DNA of 64,000 bases from NCBI RefSeq assembly GCF_013394855.1, contig NZ_JABMLK010000001.1:2189501-2253500 (forward strand). The letters run 5' to 3'. Under the pieces are notes generated by a model that ran no database searches, had not been told where the DNA came from, and was given only the letters and a program-made list of their open reading frames with translations. The stretch is from Limnobaculum xujianqingii. GTDB lineage: Bacteria > Pseudomonadota > Gammaproteobacteria > Enterobacterales > Enterobacteriaceae. The position numbers and the translations under genes are program-made. Numbering within the stretch: the stretch's first letter is position 1; each line of letters begins with the position of its first letter. Shown piece by piece: positions 17,291 through 27,669 of the stretch.

Positions 17291-19006
17291 TTACTCGGCT
17301 AATACCAATGATAAAGCAGCGCTTTCGGTCAAACGATAAAGCGGAAGCACTGACAATTTGACCTCTGCATTAGCAGCCTGAGGTTTAGCTTTGTTTTTTT
17401 TCTTTTCTGTTTTTACTTTTGGCAGACTAATAATGCCATTTGCCACAAAGCTACTTTGCGTTTCTGGCTCCAGGGCCGCTATAGTCAGATTAGCCAGAGA
17501 TTGATTCAGCGGAATGTAATAGTAACCAGCCGTCAGGTCCAGTTCCCGGTCGTCTATTTTGGTGGTTACCTGAATCATCTGATTCCCTTTCTGACCTACG
17601 CTGCCGGTAACATCCTTTTTAGTCCTTTCATTACGATCTGCCAAAGTATATTGCTGAACCTTAACTTTTTGCGGTTGAGTAACGCGATAAACTTCAATCC
17701 CTAATGCCTGAAGATTTTGTACCGTTTTTTTCTCGGTCGGCGCTAACAGATAAGCATAGGGACGAGTACGGGTAATCACTGGCATGATGCTTAATGCCGA
17801 GCGCCAGTCTGCATTCACTTTAATGCCATCGGCGGTTTTCGCGTCAATCATAGAGATAGTACGTTTTTCCGGCGTCATAGCACCTTTCACAACAATTGCC
17901 CCCTGTCCTGCCTGAGTGGCAATGTCGTGGCGAATCTCTTGCCCACTATTAAGCAAGTCGGCACTATTTTTAGCACTGGTTTTGACGACGGTTTGCATCG
18001 CCAAAAACTGGGTGTACACCCGACGGGCAAAGTGTGCTTTTCCTAAACCTACACCACGGTTCTCCAGCAAAAATGAAACTGAATTACGTAATCCGGCAAT
18101 ATTACGCAGCGTGTCAGCTTCAATACCGCCCATAGATAATGTCTTATCCTGCTTATCTAATTTATCTGTGGTGTAGTACCAGGAATGGCTTAACCCATTG
18201 GTTTCAAAAGTACTGACGATACCTTCACGAAATGGTTTATCCATCATCTTGGTTAAACGTGTCGGCAGATTATTGGTAGTTGCCTGTTGTAGCATGGCGT
18301 CATAACGCTGTACTGCACCAAATTTATCCACCCAACGACCGGCAACGCTATATTCATGACTATCTAATACGACATCTGGTTGATACTGAATAAATATCTG
18401 TGCAATAGCACGACTTTCTGGCGTGCTCAGTAGTAAATGGTCGCGGTTAAGATTGATACCGTTTGCCAAATCGCGACTGAAACTTTCGGCACCATCCGGG
18501 TTGGCTCTGGGCATAATTAATACGTTGACCCGTGAGAGCACATCCCCTTCTTTTCCTTCAGCCAGGCTTTTAGCGTAAGCCAGTGCTGCTTCACCCGGAG
18601 CAGGCTCATCACCATGCTGTAACGCAATAATCAATACCGTTGGTTTGCCATTTTTCAGCAAAACTTCCGGTGAAGCCGTTTGTGTGGCAGAAAATACTAA
18701 CAGTGGGATTGATTTTCCCTGTTGAGATACCCCAATTTGCTTCACCCGCAATGTATTGGATGTTTTGCTCAGGTCATTAATAAATTTTTCCATCTCCTGT
18801 TGAGAGGTGAAATCAGTTTTATCTTTATCAAAGGCTGGAGTACCCAACTCAATCAGACTGGGTGCCGGGAACTGTTTTACGATAGCGGGAATTTCCTGAT
18901 AATCTTTCGTGGGGTCGTATTTTGCCAAACTGACTGAAGGAAAAACTAACCCGGATAACACACAGGGAAGCAGTACGGATACTACCGTGCGAGAAAAGCA
19001 CTTCAT
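17291..19006 (-). CDS. Secreted M14 family zinc carboxypeptidase
   Basis: 571 residues from ATG 19006, with GGAGAG upstream; a TTG at 19018 would add four. A signal peptide (MKCFSRTVVSVLLPCVLSG...SLA) predicts export to the periplasm. The metallocarboxypeptidase zinc site is HGDE (HxxE) near residue 135 and the later His in VLDSHEY. The catalytic glutamate is probably in SVSFLLENRGVG. The C-terminal third is beta-rich, with a Lys-rich linker (KTEKKKNKAKPQ). M14 enzymes remove C-terminal residues or process murein peptides; the substrate is not clear here. It converges with the NmrA-like gene. Confidence 0.85.
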   Translation of the reverse strand: MKCFSRTVVSVLLPCVLSGLVFPSVSLAKYDPTKDYQEIPAIVKQFPAPSLIELGTPAFDKDKTDFTSQQEMEKFINDLSKTSNTLRVKQIGVSQQGKSIPLLVFSATQTASPEVLLKNGKPTVLIIALQHGDEPAPGEAALAYAKSLAEGKEGDVLSRVNVLIMPRANPDGAESFSRDLANGINLNRDHLLLSTPESRAIAQIFIQYQPDVVLDSHEYSVAGRWVDKFGAVQRYDAMLQQATTNNLPTRLTKMMDKPFREGIVSTFETNGLSHSWYYTTDKLDKQDKTLSMGGIEADTLRNIAGLRNSVSFLLENRGVGLGKAHFARRVYTQFLAMQTVVKTSAKNSADLLNSGQEIRHDIATQAGQGAIVVKGAMTPEKRTISMIDAKTADGIKVNADWRSALSIMPVITRTRPYAYLLAPTEKKTVQNLQALGIEVYRVTQPQKVKVQQYTLADRNERTKKDVTGSVGQKGNQMIQVTTKIDDRELDLTAGYYYIPLNQSLANLTIAALEPETQSSFVANGIISLPKVKTEKKKNKAKPQAANAEVKLSVLPLYRLTESAALSLVLAE

Positions 19007-19229
19007 TGAACTCTCCAAAATACGCTATCGATTATCAGCCTGGCTAACGGCATGATTTTTTCTGTATGCCAATGATAAATCGGTTTATCACTGATGTGTT
19101 ATACAACACATAAAAAAACTTCATAAAGAAATTCAAATTACTTCATCTGTGCTTCACATAAGACACTTATGCTGAATCTCATGACCTCAGTAACCTATGC
19201 TTGTAGCGAGCTTTTTACAGGATGTTGAT

Positions 19230-19781
19230 ATGCCAACCATTATCACCCATGCAGCAGTACCTGTCTGCCTGGGGATCGGACTAGGATCGCGTAAAATTCC
19301 ACCAGCCTTATTTATAACTGGTATTGCCTTCTCAATGATTCCCGATCTGAACGTGCTGGCCTTTAAGTTTGGTATAGCTTACGCCAATGCTTTTGGTCAT
19401 CGGGGGTTTACCCACTCTCTGCTGTTTGCGTTTGCTCTGCCAACTCTGGCGTTATTATTCAAAAATGCGTTTAAGGTTGGCTACCGACGAATTTGGAGTT
19501 TTCTAACGGTTTCACTGCTATCTCATAGCGTGCTGGACTCACTAACAACAGGTGGAATGGGTGTTGGCTGGTTATGGCCGTGGTCAGAAGAACGTTTTTT
19601 TGCCCCCGTTCAGGTGATTAAGGTTGCACCATTCCAGCTGGCACAGTACCTGAAGCCTAATGGTATCGCGGTTATTCAGTCAGAATTACTGTGGGTTTGG
19701 CTACCGGGCGTCGTCATAATGTTAGCGTTAATAGCATTAAGAAGAATAAATAACCGCTCAACAGCCTCATCATCGGTATAA
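19230..19781 (+). CDS. YdjM-like inner membrane metal-dependent hydrolase (DUF457)
   Basis: 183 residues from ATG 19230, chosen because ACAGGATGTTGAT places AGGA before it and the family starts MPTIITHAAVP; an earlier in-frame ATG at 19197 has no ribosome site. The DUF457/LexA-regulated YdjM family has conserved metal-binding polar residues, here His in TIITHAAVP, Asp in SMIPDLNVL and HRGFTHSLLFA, plus SLLSHSVLDSLTTGG. Four to five hydrophobic segments place it in the inner membrane. Function unproven. A clear terminator follows. Confidence 0.82.
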   Translation: MPTIITHAAVPVCLGIGLGSRKIPPALFITGIAFSMIPDLNVLAFKFGIAYANAFGHRGFTHSLLFAFALPTLALLFKNAFKVGYRRIWSFLTVSLLSHSVLDSLTTGGMGVGWLWPWSEERFFAPVQVIKVAPFQLAQYLKPNGIAVIQSELLWVWLPGVVIMLALIALRRINNRSTASSSV

Positions 19782-19829
19782 GCTATCTCTTTGATAGTCT
19801 TTATATTCAGTCTAATCTGATCACACTTT

Positions 19830-19872
19830 CTGGTGAATAATATCGTTATTCACCAGTCGGGTCGTTTTTTAA
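19830..19872 (+). terminator. Intrinsic terminator after the ydjM-like gene
   Basis: An 11-bp perfect stem CTGGTGAATAA / TTATTCACCAG with a TATCG loop, followed after TCGGGTCG by a run of six T. Confidence 0.7.
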
Positions 19873-19964
19873 CAAATTTAACACCTTGGGCATAACCTTT
19901 TAGTCTGTAATATAAAAAACCGCAATAAATATTATTTAACTATTTTTGATAGGAAATCATTAAA

Positions 19965-19988
19965 TATCCCCCTGCAAAGCAGGGTTTT
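19965..19988 (+). repeat. Short CCCTGC-AAA-GCAGGG hairpin followed by TTTT
   Basis: A second instance of ATATCCCCCTGCAA, forming a 6-bp stem with TTTT after it. It may act as a weak terminator isolating cyoA from upstream transcription. Confidence 0.4.
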
Positions 19989-20040
19989 ATTCCTGATTCT
20001 TTCGAAAAATCCACATCATCCGCTCAATTAAACCACAACA

Positions 20041-20054
20041 AAATGATATCATTT
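20041..20054. promoter_or_regulatory. Perfect palindrome upstream of the cyo promoter
   Basis: AAATGATATCATTT is an exact 14-bp palindrome whose end lies 21 bp before the predicted -35 of cyoA. It resembles part of a Fur box (ATGAT/ATCAT arms) but lacks the full consensus, so the bound regulator is unknown. Confidence 0.4.
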
Positions 20055-20075
20055 GATGACAACGATTTAATGATA

Positions 20076-20104
20076 TTTACATATTTGTAACTTTTCCATA
20101 AAAT
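20076..20104 (+). promoter_or_regulatory. Predicted sigma-70 promoter of cyoABCDE
   Basis: TTTACA (20076-20081), a 17-bp spacer and TAAAAT (20099-20104). Transcription would start about 70 nt before the cyoA ATG. Confidence 0.6.
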
Positions 20105-20181
20105 TGCCGCACACCCGGAACCAATTTTCATCGGTTCTCAATACCACAAAGCGCTTATGTACTTTGTCATGAGGTCGTTCA

Positions 20182-21069
20182 ATGAGACTCAAACAATGCA
20201 ATAAGTTTTCTAAAGTGCTAATGCTCGGCCTTGTAGCTTTGCTACTTACTGGCTGTGATATGGCTCTGATGAATCCTAAAGGCCAGATCGGGATGGAACA
20301 AAAATCCCTGATCATTACGGCTACCCTTCTAATGTTGATCGTTGTTGTTCCCGTTATCATTATGACTTTTCTATTCGCATGGAAATATCGCGAATCGAAC
20401 AAAGAGGCTAAATACACACCTAACTGGGCCCATTCAAATAAAATTGAAATGGTCGTTTGGGGTATTCCTTGCGTCATCATTTTGGTATTGGGCACATTAA
20501 CCTGGAAAAGTACTCACGCACTTGACCCGCGTCAGACCATTCCAAGTGAAGCTCAAACGATTACCATTGAAGCAGTCTCCATGGATTGGAAATGGTTATT
20601 TATCTACCCTGACCTCGGTATTGCGTCGGTTAACGAACTCTCTTTCCCTGAGAACGTGCCGGTGAAATTTAAAATTACCTCCGATACCGTTATGAACTCT
20701 TTCTTTATTCCTCGTCTGGGCAGCCAGATTTACGCCATGGGCGGTATGCAGAATATTCTGCATCTGGTCGCCAATGAAAAAGGTGTTTATCCAGGCATGT
20801 CGGCTAACTATAGCGGCAAAGGATTCTCCGGAATGAAGTTCAACGCTATTGTTACTTCTCAGGAAGACTTTGATAAATGGGTTGAAAAAGTTAAGCAATC
20901 CCCGAATCAGCTCCAATGGGAAGATTACAATCAACTTGCTAAACCAAGCGAAAACAATGCTGTTGAATATTTTTCAACGGTTAAGCCTGGTCTGTATCTC
21001 GATATTATTAATAAATATATGAAAATGGATACCAGCAAGCACTCACATCATTCTGGAGGCGAGGAATAA
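20182..21069 (+). CDS. cyoA: Cytochrome bo3 ubiquinol oxidase subunit II
   Basis: 295 residues (E. coli 315). A lipoprotein signal ends in LLLTGC, giving an acylated Cys at about 25. Two membrane helices follow (about 44-65 and 88-108), then a periplasmic cupredoxin-like domain that, as in quinol oxidases, lacks the CuA ligands. It is the first gene of the cyo operon, preceded by GAGGT. The enzyme oxidises ubiquinol, reduces oxygen to water and pumps protons. Confidence 0.96.
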   Translation: MRLKQCNKFSKVLMLGLVALLLTGCDMALMNPKGQIGMEQKSLIITATLLMLIVVVPVIIMTFLFAWKYRESNKEAKYTPNWAHSNKIEMVVWGIPCVIILVLGTLTWKSTHALDPRQTIPSEAQTITIEAVSMDWKWLFIYPDLGIASVNELSFPENVPVKFKITSDTVMNSFFIPRLGSQIYAMGGMQNILHLVANEKGVYPGMSANYSGKGFSGMKFNAIVTSQEDFDKWVEKVKQSPNQLQWEDYNQLAKPSENNAVEYFSTVKPGLYLDIINKYMKMDTSKHSHHSGGEE

Positions 21070-21072
21070 ACG

Positions 21073-23067
21073 ATGTTAGGAAAATTAACACTTGAAGCGA
21101 TTCCTTACCATGAACCGATTATTATGGGTGCTGTTGGCCTCATTGTTGTCGGCGGAATTGCCTTACTTGCTTTGATTACCTGGGCAGGAAAATGGAAATG
21201 GTTATGGAACGAATGGCTCACCAGCGTTGACCACAAAAAAATTGGTGTGATGTATATTCTGGTTGCCATGGTGATGTTACTGCGCGGCTTTGCCGATGCC
21301 ATCATGATGCGTACCCAGCTGGCGGTGGCTGCTGCCACCAGTGGGGAAGGTTTCCTCCCTCCTCATCACTATGACCAAATCTTTACCGCTCACGGCGTTA
21401 TCATGATCTTCTTCATGGCCATGCCGTTCGTTATTGGTTTGATGAACATTGTGGTGCCACTGCAAATCGGTGCTCGTGACGTCGCATTCCCATTCCTGAA
21501 CTCTCTGAGTTTCTGGCTGTTTGTTGCCGGTGTGGTGTTAATCAACATCTCTCTTGGCGTGGGTGAATTTGCGCAAACCGGCTGGCTGGCTTATCCACCG
21601 CTCTCGGGTAAGGTTTATAATCCAGGGGTCGGGGTCGATTACTGGATATGGAGCTTACAGATATCCGGGGTCGGTACCTTGCTTACCGGGGTTAACTTCT
21701 TCGCTACCATTCTGAAGATGCGCGCCCCTGGCATGAAAATGATGCAAATGCCGGTTTTCACCTGGACAGCATTATGTGCCAACATACTGATTATCGCGGC
21801 GTTCCCTATTCTGACCGCCACCATCGCCATGCTCACTCTTGACCGCTATCTGGATTTCCACTTCTTTACCAATGATCTTGGTGGTAACCAGATGATGTAC
21901 GTCAACCTGATCTGGGCATGGGGTCACCCTGAAGTCTATATTCTGATTCTGCCATGCTTTGGTATCTTCTCCGAAGTAGTAGCAACCTTCAGTAAAAAAC
22001 GGCTGTTTGGTTATACCTCGTTGGTATGGGCAACGGTAGCGATTACCCTGCTCTCCTTTATCGTTTGGTTGCACCACTTCTTTACCATGGGTGCAGGCGC
22101 CAACGTGAATGCCTTCTTTGGTATTGCCACTATGATTATCTCCATCCCGACAGGTGTGAAGATTTTCAACTGGCTGTTCACCATGTATCAGGGCCGTATT
22201 AAGTTTTCTACGCCAATCCTGTGGACGCTGGGCTTCCTGGTGACCTTTACCGTAGGTGGTATGACCGGGGTTCTGCTGGCGGTACCAGGTGCCAACATGG
22301 TACTGCACAATAGCCTGTTCCTGATTGCTCACTTCCATAACGTGATTATTGGCGGTGTAGTGTTTGGCTGTCTGGCTGGGTTTAACTACTGGTTCCCGAA
22401 AGCCTTTGGTTTCAAACTGAACGAAACTTTGGGTAAATACGCTTTCTGGTTCTGGATTATCGGTTTCTTCGTTGCCTTTATGCCGCTGTACATTCTGGGC
22501 TTTATGGGTATGACCCGTCGCCTGAACTACAGCCTGCAACCTGAGTGGACGTCACTTCTGGTAGTCGCAGCCTTTGGTGCGGTATTAATTGCACTGGGTA
22601 TTGCCTGCCAAATCCTGCAGTTACTGGTGAGTATTAAAGATCGTAAGAAAAATATGGACGTTACCGGCGACCCATGGGGCGGCCGTACGTTGGAGTGGGC
22701 AACGTCTTCTCCGGCACCGTTCTATAACTTCGCTCATCTTCCGGTAATTAAAGGTATTGATGCTTTCTCCGACATGAAAGATGACGGTACTGCCTATAAG
22801 CACCCGGCAAGTTATGAGCCGATTCATATGCCAAGAAATACCGGCACTGGCGTTATCATTGCCGCCTTTAGCGTGGTGTTTGGCTTTGCTATGGTCTGGG
22901 AAATCTGGTGGATGGCTATCGTTGGTCTGATTGGTATGGCAGTAGTTTATATTGCTCATACCTTCAATGATGATACCGACTACTACGTACCTGTTGAAGA
23001 GATTGAGAAAATCGAAAATCAGCGTTTTGAACAATTAAGCCAGGCAGGGGTAAATCATGGCAACTGA
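21073..23067 (+). CDS. cyoB: Cytochrome bo3 ubiquinol oxidase subunit I
   Basis: 664 residues (E. coli 663), the haem-copper catalytic subunit with about 15 membrane helices. The binuclear-centre signature [14 protein letters not shown] supplies the cross-linked His-Tyr pair, WLHHFFTMG the two CuB histidines, and HFHNVIIGG the haem ligands. [13 protein letters not shown] near residue 105 carries the low-spin haem His. It is 3 bp after cyoA and overlaps cyoC by 11 bp. Confidence 0.98.
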   Translation: MLGKLTLEAIPYHEPIIMGAVGLIVVGGIALLALITWAGKWKWLWNEWLTSVDHKKIGVMYILVAMVMLLRGFADAIMMRTQLAVAAATSGEGFLPPHHYDQIFTAHGVIMIFFMAMPFVIGLMNIVVPLQIGARDVAFPFLNSLSFWLFVAGVVLINISLGVGEFAQTGWLAYPPLSGKVYNPGVGVDYWIWSLQISGVGTLLTGVNFFATILKMRAPGMKMMQMPVFTWTALCANILIIAAFPILTATIAMLTLDRYLDFHFFTNDLGGNQMMYVNLIWAWGHPEVYILILPCFGIFSEVVATFSKKRLFGYTSLVWATVAITLLSFIVWLHHFFTMGAGANVNAFFGIATMIISIPTGVKIFNWLFTMYQGRIKFSTPILWTLGFLVTFTVGGMTGVLLAVPGANMVLHNSLFLIAHFHNVIIGGVVFGCLAGFNYWFPKAFGFKLNETLGKYAFWFWIIGFFVAFMPLYILGFMGMTRRLNYSLQPEWTSLLVVAAFGAVLIALGIACQILQLLVSIKDRKKNMDVTGDPWGGRTLEWATSSPAPFYNFAHLPVIKGIDAFSDMKDDGTAYKHPASYEPIHMPRNTGTGVIIAAFSVVFGFAMVWEIWWMAIVGLIGMAVVYIAHTFNDDTDYYVPVEEIEKIENQRFEQLSQAGVNHGN

Positions 23068-23677
23068 TACCTTGATCAATTCTCACGCTCATCTCGATGA
23101 GCATGAGCACCACGATCACGACAGTGGTGCCAAGACCGTATTCGGTTTTTGGATCTACCTGATGAGCGACTGTATTCTGTTCGCCTCGGTATTTGCTACC
23201 TATGCAGTACTGGCTACCGGAATTGCGGACGGCCCATCAGGCAAAGAGATTTTTGAACTGCCTTATGTTATCGGTGAAACAGCCTTGCTGTTATTAAGTA
23301 GCTTTACTTACGGTATGGCTATCATTTCGATGTACAAAGGTAATAAGAGTCAGGTTATTGGTTGGTTAGCCATCACTTTCCTGTTTGGCCTTGGCTTTAT
23401 TGGCATGGAAATTAACGAATTCCACCTGCTGATAAGTGAAGGTTATGGCCCATCACGCAGCGCCTTCTTATCAGGATTCTTTACTCTGGTTGGTACTCAC
23501 GGACTGCACGTTACCCTGGGTCTGATCTGGATGGCAATCATGATGATTCAGGTATCAAAAAAAGGGTTAACGCCTAAGAACAATGCACGTTTAATGTGCC
23601 TCAGCCTGTTCTGGCACTTCCTGGACGTTATCTGGATCTGCGTGTTTACCGTAGTTTATCTGATGGGGGCAATCTAA
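23057..23677 (+). CDS. cyoC: Cytochrome bo3 ubiquinol oxidase subunit III
   Basis: 206 residues (E. coli 204) with five membrane helices. The N-terminus is His-rich ([15 protein letters not shown]), then [15 protein letters not shown] and the subunit III segments [14 protein letters not shown] and [10 protein letters not shown]. The start lies inside the end of cyoB, with AGGGG upstream of the ATG, indicating coupling. Confidence 0.97.
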   Translation: MATDTLINSHAHLDEHEHHDHDSGAKTVFGFWIYLMSDCILFASVFATYAVLATGIADGPSGKEIFELPYVIGETALLLLSSFTYGMAIISMYKGNKSQVIGWLAITFLFGLGFIGMEINEFHLLISEGYGPSRSAFLSGFFTLVGTHGLHVTLGLIWMAIMMIQVSKKGLTPKNNARLMCLSLFWHFLDVIWICVFTVVYLMGAI

Positions 23678-24010
23678 ATGAAACATACCTCTGTAGACGT
23701 TTCCGGTGCCAGCCATGGCTCGGTTAAGTCTTATCTTATCGGGTTTGTGCTCTCAGTTATTCTGACGGCAATTCCTTTCTGGATGGTAATGACAGGTTCA
23801 GCCGCTCCGGCGACGCTGGCTGTAGTTATCTCCCTGTTTGCCGTAGTTCAGATCGTGGTTCATTTGGTCTATTTCTTACATATGAACACAAAATCAGAGG
23901 GCGGCTGGAACTTTGTCGCCCTGGTATTCACCGGATTGATAATCGCCATCGTCGTTGTAGGTTCACTATGGATTATGTACAACCTTAATACCAACATGAT
24001 GGTTCACTAA
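23678..24010 (+). CDS. cyoD: Cytochrome bo3 ubiquinol oxidase subunit IV
   Basis: 110 residues (E. coli 109) with three membrane helices, starting directly after the cyoC stop. The sequence [20 protein letters not shown] and [12 protein letters not shown] are typical of CyoD, which assists assembly of the oxidase. Confidence 0.97.
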   Translation: MKHTSVDVSGASHGSVKSYLIGFVLSVILTAIPFWMVMTGSAAPATLAVVISLFAVVQIVVHLVYFLHMNTKSEGGWNFVALVFTGLIIAIVVVGSLWIMYNLNTNMMVH

Positions 24011-24021
24011 GAGCTACTCAG

Positions 24022-24915
24022 ATGATTAAGAAATATCTGTTAGTCACCAAACCGGGAATCATTTTTGGCAATATGATTTCAGTCATTGGAGGATTCCTGC
24101 TCGCCTCTCAGGGCAGCGTGGACTTCTCCCTGCTGTTTGCCACTATTATCGGCGTCTCTCTGGTAGTGGCATCCGGCTGCGTGTTTAATAACTATATTGA
24201 CCGGGATATAGATTGCCTGATGGAAAGAACCAAGAACCGCGTTCTGGTTCAGGGATTAATCTCCCCTGCCATCACTATTCTCTACGCTTGTTTGTTGGGA
24301 ATTGCTGGCTTTGCTTTACTCTACGCTTATACCAATCTGCTGGCGGTAGAGTTTGCTCTGTTAGGGTTCGTGGTTTATGTGGGGCTATACAGTCTGTATC
24401 TGAAACGTAAATCCGTTTACGGTACTCTGGTAGGAAGTCTGTCTGGTGCAGCTCCACCGGTTATCGGTTACTGTGCAGTGAGCAATCAGTTTGATACCGG
24501 GGCATTAATTCTGCTGGTGATTTTTAGCCTGTGGCAAATGCCTCACTCATACGCGATCGCGATTTTCCGCTATAAGGATTATCTGGCAGCGTCGATTCCG
24601 GTTCTACCAGTAAAACGCGGAATTTCCGTAACCAAAAACCATATTACGCTGTATATCATCGGCTTTATTGTGGCGACTCTGATGTTAACCATCAGTGGCT
24701 ATGCAGGTTATAGCTATCTGTTTGTTGCGGCAGTAGTCGGTTTTGGCTGGCTGATTATGGCCTTAACCGGTTATAAAACCACAGATAACAAAATTTGGGC
24801 TAGAAAGCTGTTTATCTTCTCCATTGTCGCTATCACCACGTTAAGCATCATGATGTCGGTAGACTATTCTCAGGTGGCAGCACCTGAATCTCTGCTTACC
24901 TTCGTCTGGCCATAA
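24022..24915 (+). CDS. cyoE: Protohaem IX farnesyltransferase (haem O synthase)
   Basis: 297 residues (E. coli 296), a UbiA-type membrane prenyltransferase with seven to nine helices. The first Asp-rich motif is [18 protein letters not shown], and the second is represented by the conserved [13 protein letters not shown] region. It makes the haem O needed by CyoB. It is the last gene of the operon, with an unusual hairpin 15 bp later. Confidence 0.97.
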   Translation: MIKKYLLVTKPGIIFGNMISVIGGFLLASQGSVDFSLLFATIIGVSLVVASGCVFNNYIDRDIDCLMERTKNRVLVQGLISPAITILYACLLGIAGFALLYAYTNLLAVEFALLGFVVYVGLYSLYLKRKSVYGTLVGSLSGAAPPVIGYCAVSNQFDTGALILLVIFSLWQMPHSYAIAIFRYKDYLAASIPVLPVKRGISVTKNHITLYIIGFIVATLMLTISGYAGYSYLFVAAVVGFGWLIMALTGYKTTDNKIWARKLFIFSIVAITTLSIMMSVDYSQVAAPESLLTFVWP

Positions 24916-24929
24916 CTATCTGTAATATG

Positions 24930-24960
24930 GCGGCAGCCGCTCAATTGAGCGTGCTGTCGC
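24930..24960 (+). other. Hairpin after cyoE
   Basis: The palindrome CGCTCAATTGAGCG is flanked by GCGGCAGC and GCTGTCGC, which pair with one mismatch, making a stem of about 15 bp. There is no T-run, so termination efficiency is doubtful. The rest of the gap to 25152 shows no other clear signal. Confidence 0.5.
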
Positions 24961-25152
24961 TAATCCACCCTAAATCTTGTCGTTATCTCGATCTTTATCA
25001 GAAATATAAAGCAATTCACCTGGCTTACTACTATCCTATTCAATGCCATAGCCTAATGGTTTAACTAACCCATGGCAGAATAAGAATAACAACAGGCCGT
25101 TCGTTTTCAGTTGGAAAATTCCGGCAATGGACGCGAAGTGTTTTGAGGTGAT

Positions 25153-26532
25153 ATGAACGATTATGCAATGACTCCGGGAGAGCGCCGGGCAACCTTTGGT
25201 CTGGGGCTAGTATTCTCCCTGCGTATGCTGGGAATGTTTATGGTCCTGCCGGTCCTCACTACTTATGGTATGGCGCTGGCCGGAGCAACCAAGCCGCTAA
25301 TTGGCCTTGCTATTGGTATTTATGGTCTGACACAGGCTATCTTCCAGATCCCTTTTGGCCTGATCTCCGATCGGATTGGTCGTAAGCCATTGATTGTTGG
25401 TGGGTTGCTAATTTTTGCTATCGGCAGCGCGATTGCTGCTCTAAGTGATTCGATATGGGGCGTGATTCTTGGACGAGCTCTTCAAGGCTCAGGAGCTATT
25501 GCTGCCGCCGTTATGGCCCTACTTTCCGACCTGACAAGAGAACAAAACCGAACTAAAGCCATGGCGTTTATTGGCGTTAGCTTCGGTATTACTTTTGCTA
25601 TTGCCATGGTGCTGGGGCCCATTGTTACGCACGCTTTTGGCCTTAATGCGCTGTTTTGGGGCATCGCCGTATTAGCGCTGGCAGGAATAATACTAACACT
25701 CACTCTGATACCAAATCCTTCCGGCCATGTATTAAACCGGGAATCCGGTATGGTAAAAGGCAGTTTTAGCAAAGTACTCAGAAATGAACGTTTGCTAAAA
25801 CTGAATATCGGCATTCTCTGCCTGCATACTTTACTGATGGCCACCTTTCTTGCCCTGCCGGTCGCGATGGAAAATGCTGGTTTTATGCCAGCCGATCACT
25901 GGAAGGTTTATCTGGTCACTATGTTGGTTTCTTTTGTCGCAGTTGTGCCCTTCATCATAATTGCGGAAAAAAAACGCAAAATGAAGCAAGTATTTTTAAC
26001 CTGCGTCGCACTGCTTCTTATTTCAGAGTCTATACTTTTTTCCAGCGGGCAACACCTGTGGACTATTTTCGTCGGTGTTCAGCTATTTTTTATCGCTTTC
26101 AATATCATGGAAGCCATCTTACCTTCGCTGATAAGTAAAGAAGCGCCTGCAGGTTATAAAGGTACAGCGATGGGTGTCTATTCGACCAGCCAATTTATTG
26201 GTGTGGCTATCGGCGGAAGTTTGGGTGGATGGTTATTTGGCCTTAACGGAACAAGTGCAGTATTTATTGGCTGCGTTGTGCTCTGTGCGTTGTGGTTGAT
26301 GCTCAGTACCACAATGAAACAACCACCTTATGTCAGTAGCCTGCGCATCGAATTACCAGAAACAGCATTACAAGACGGCCTGTTAGAAAGTTACCTGAAA
26401 ATGGTTGCCGGTGTGAACGACGTGGTCATTGTGCCGGAAGAACAGTCCGCCTACGTAAAAATCGATTCGGGTAAAACTAATCGTGCCAAATTGGAACAGT
26501 TAATCAGTTCGTATCACTCTCAGCCGGCGTAG
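25153..26532 (+). CDS. yajR: MFS transporter YajR
   Basis: 459 residues: 12 membrane helices of the major facilitator superfamily plus a cytoplasmic C-terminal ferredoxin-like YAM domain (about 395-459, LRIELPETALQDGLLES...). The A-motif GLISDRIGRKPLIVGG lies between helices 2 and 3. The drug or metabolite transported is not established. In E. coli, yajR also follows cyoE, so the cyo-yajR block has kept its order here at a different chromosomal position. Confidence 0.93.
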   Translation: MNDYAMTPGERRATFGLGLVFSLRMLGMFMVLPVLTTYGMALAGATKPLIGLAIGIYGLTQAIFQIPFGLISDRIGRKPLIVGGLLIFAIGSAIAALSDSIWGVILGRALQGSGAIAAAVMALLSDLTREQNRTKAMAFIGVSFGITFAIAMVLGPIVTHAFGLNALFWGIAVLALAGIILTLTLIPNPSGHVLNRESGMVKGSFSKVLRNERLLKLNIGILCLHTLLMATFLALPVAMENAGFMPADHWKVYLVTMLVSFVAVVPFIIIAEKKRKMKQVFLTCVALLLISESILFSSGQHLWTIFVGVQLFFIAFNIMEAILPSLISKEAPAGYKGTAMGVYSTSQFIGVAIGGSLGGWLFGLNGTSAVFIGCVVLCALWLMLSTTMKQPPYVSSLRIELPETALQDGLLESYLKMVAGVNDVVIVPEEQSAYVKIDSGKTNRAKLEQLISSYHSQPA

Positions 26533-26580
26533 CCCGATGGGATAATCTATTAAATAATAGCGATAACGGAGATTACCAGT

Positions 26581-27591
26581 ATGTCTAATTCTTCCAGCGT
26601 ACCACTTTCAGTGCTTGACCTCTCACCCATTATTCAGGGTGGAACTATCCCTCAGGCATTCACTCGCTCAAAAGAGCTGGCCATTCTGGCAGAACGTCTT
26701 GGTTATCATCGCTACTGGATGGCCGAACACCATAACATGGCGGGTATCGCCAGTTCAGCGACTTCCGTACTGGTCGGTTATATTGCAGGAGCGACATCAA
26801 CCATTCGCGTTGGTGCCGGTGGCGTAATGCTACCTAACCATTCACCATTGGTGATTGCCGAGCAGTTTGGCACTCTGGCATCCCTGTATCCTGACCGTAT
26901 CGATTTAGGCTTAGGGCGAGCACCAGGAACCAATCAGGAAACCGCACAGGCCCTGCGCCGTAATGACCATGATGCCTCAGAGAACTTTCCGGCCAATATT
27001 GCCGAGCTGACCAGCTATTTTGATGATGAAAAACCGACCCAGACCATAAAGGCGATTCCAGGACAGGGATTACGCGTTCCGGTTTGGCTATTAGGTTCAA
27101 GCTTATATGGCGCTCAACTGGCTGCGCGTATGGGGATGCCTTACGCTTTCGCGTCCCACTTTGCGCCAGATATGATGTTACAGGCACTTGAGCTATATCG
27201 CCGTGAGTTCAAACCCTCTGCCGATTTGAAAAAACCTTATGCCATGGTGTGTGTTAATGCGATTGCCGCTGATACCAGTGCTGAAGCTGAGTATATGTTT
27301 ACTTCTTTACAGCAGCACTTTGTCAACATGTTGCGTGGAACGCCGGGTCCACTGCCACACCCTGTAGAAGACATTAATTCAGCAGTGGCTAAACATGAGC
27401 TATACAGTGCAAACCATACGCTGAGCCTGTCGGTTATCGGTGATAAAAATGGTGTACGTACCGGATTGCAAAACTTGCTGAAGGAAACCGATGCGGATGA
27501 GATCATGATTAATGGGCAGATATTCGATCATTCTGCCCGTATGCGCTCTTTTGAACTGATTGCAGAAATCTCTGCTGATTTAGCTAAATAA
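26581..27591 (+). CDS. yhbW: Luciferase-like monooxygenase YhbW
   Basis: 336 residues (E. coli YhbW 335), bacterial luciferase-like flavin monooxygenase fold. Typical family strings are [46 protein letters not shown] and LGLGRAPGT. It is thought to use reduced FMN; the substrate is unknown. GGAG lies upstream of the ATG. In E. coli it directly follows ubiV; here about 10 kb separates them. Confidence 0.93.
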   Translation: MSNSSSVPLSVLDLSPIIQGGTIPQAFTRSKELAILAERLGYHRYWMAEHHNMAGIASSATSVLVGYIAGATSTIRVGAGGVMLPNHSPLVIAEQFGTLASLYPDRIDLGLGRAPGTNQETAQALRRNDHDASENFPANIAELTSYFDDEKPTQTIKAIPGQGLRVPVWLLGSSLYGAQLAARMGMPYAFASHFAPDMMLQALELYRREFKPSADLKKPYAMVCVNAIAADTSAEAEYMFTSLQQHFVNMLRGTPGPLPHPVEDINSAVAKHELYSANHTLSLSVIGDKNGVRTGLQNLLKETDADEIMINGQIFDHSARMRSFELIAEISADLAK

Positions 27592-27669
27592 CCGCCAAAA
27601 ACGTGAATAAACAGCAATGGGAGCAAACATTATCATCACTTTCTACATTAATGGACGTTCTGGTGAATT

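Noticed and set aside
21772..22539. 255-codon open frame antisense to cyoB
   Set aside because: It lies wholly inside the conserved cyoB frame on the other strand, its His/Gln/Thr-rich composition is that of a reverse-frame shadow, and it has no ribosome site.
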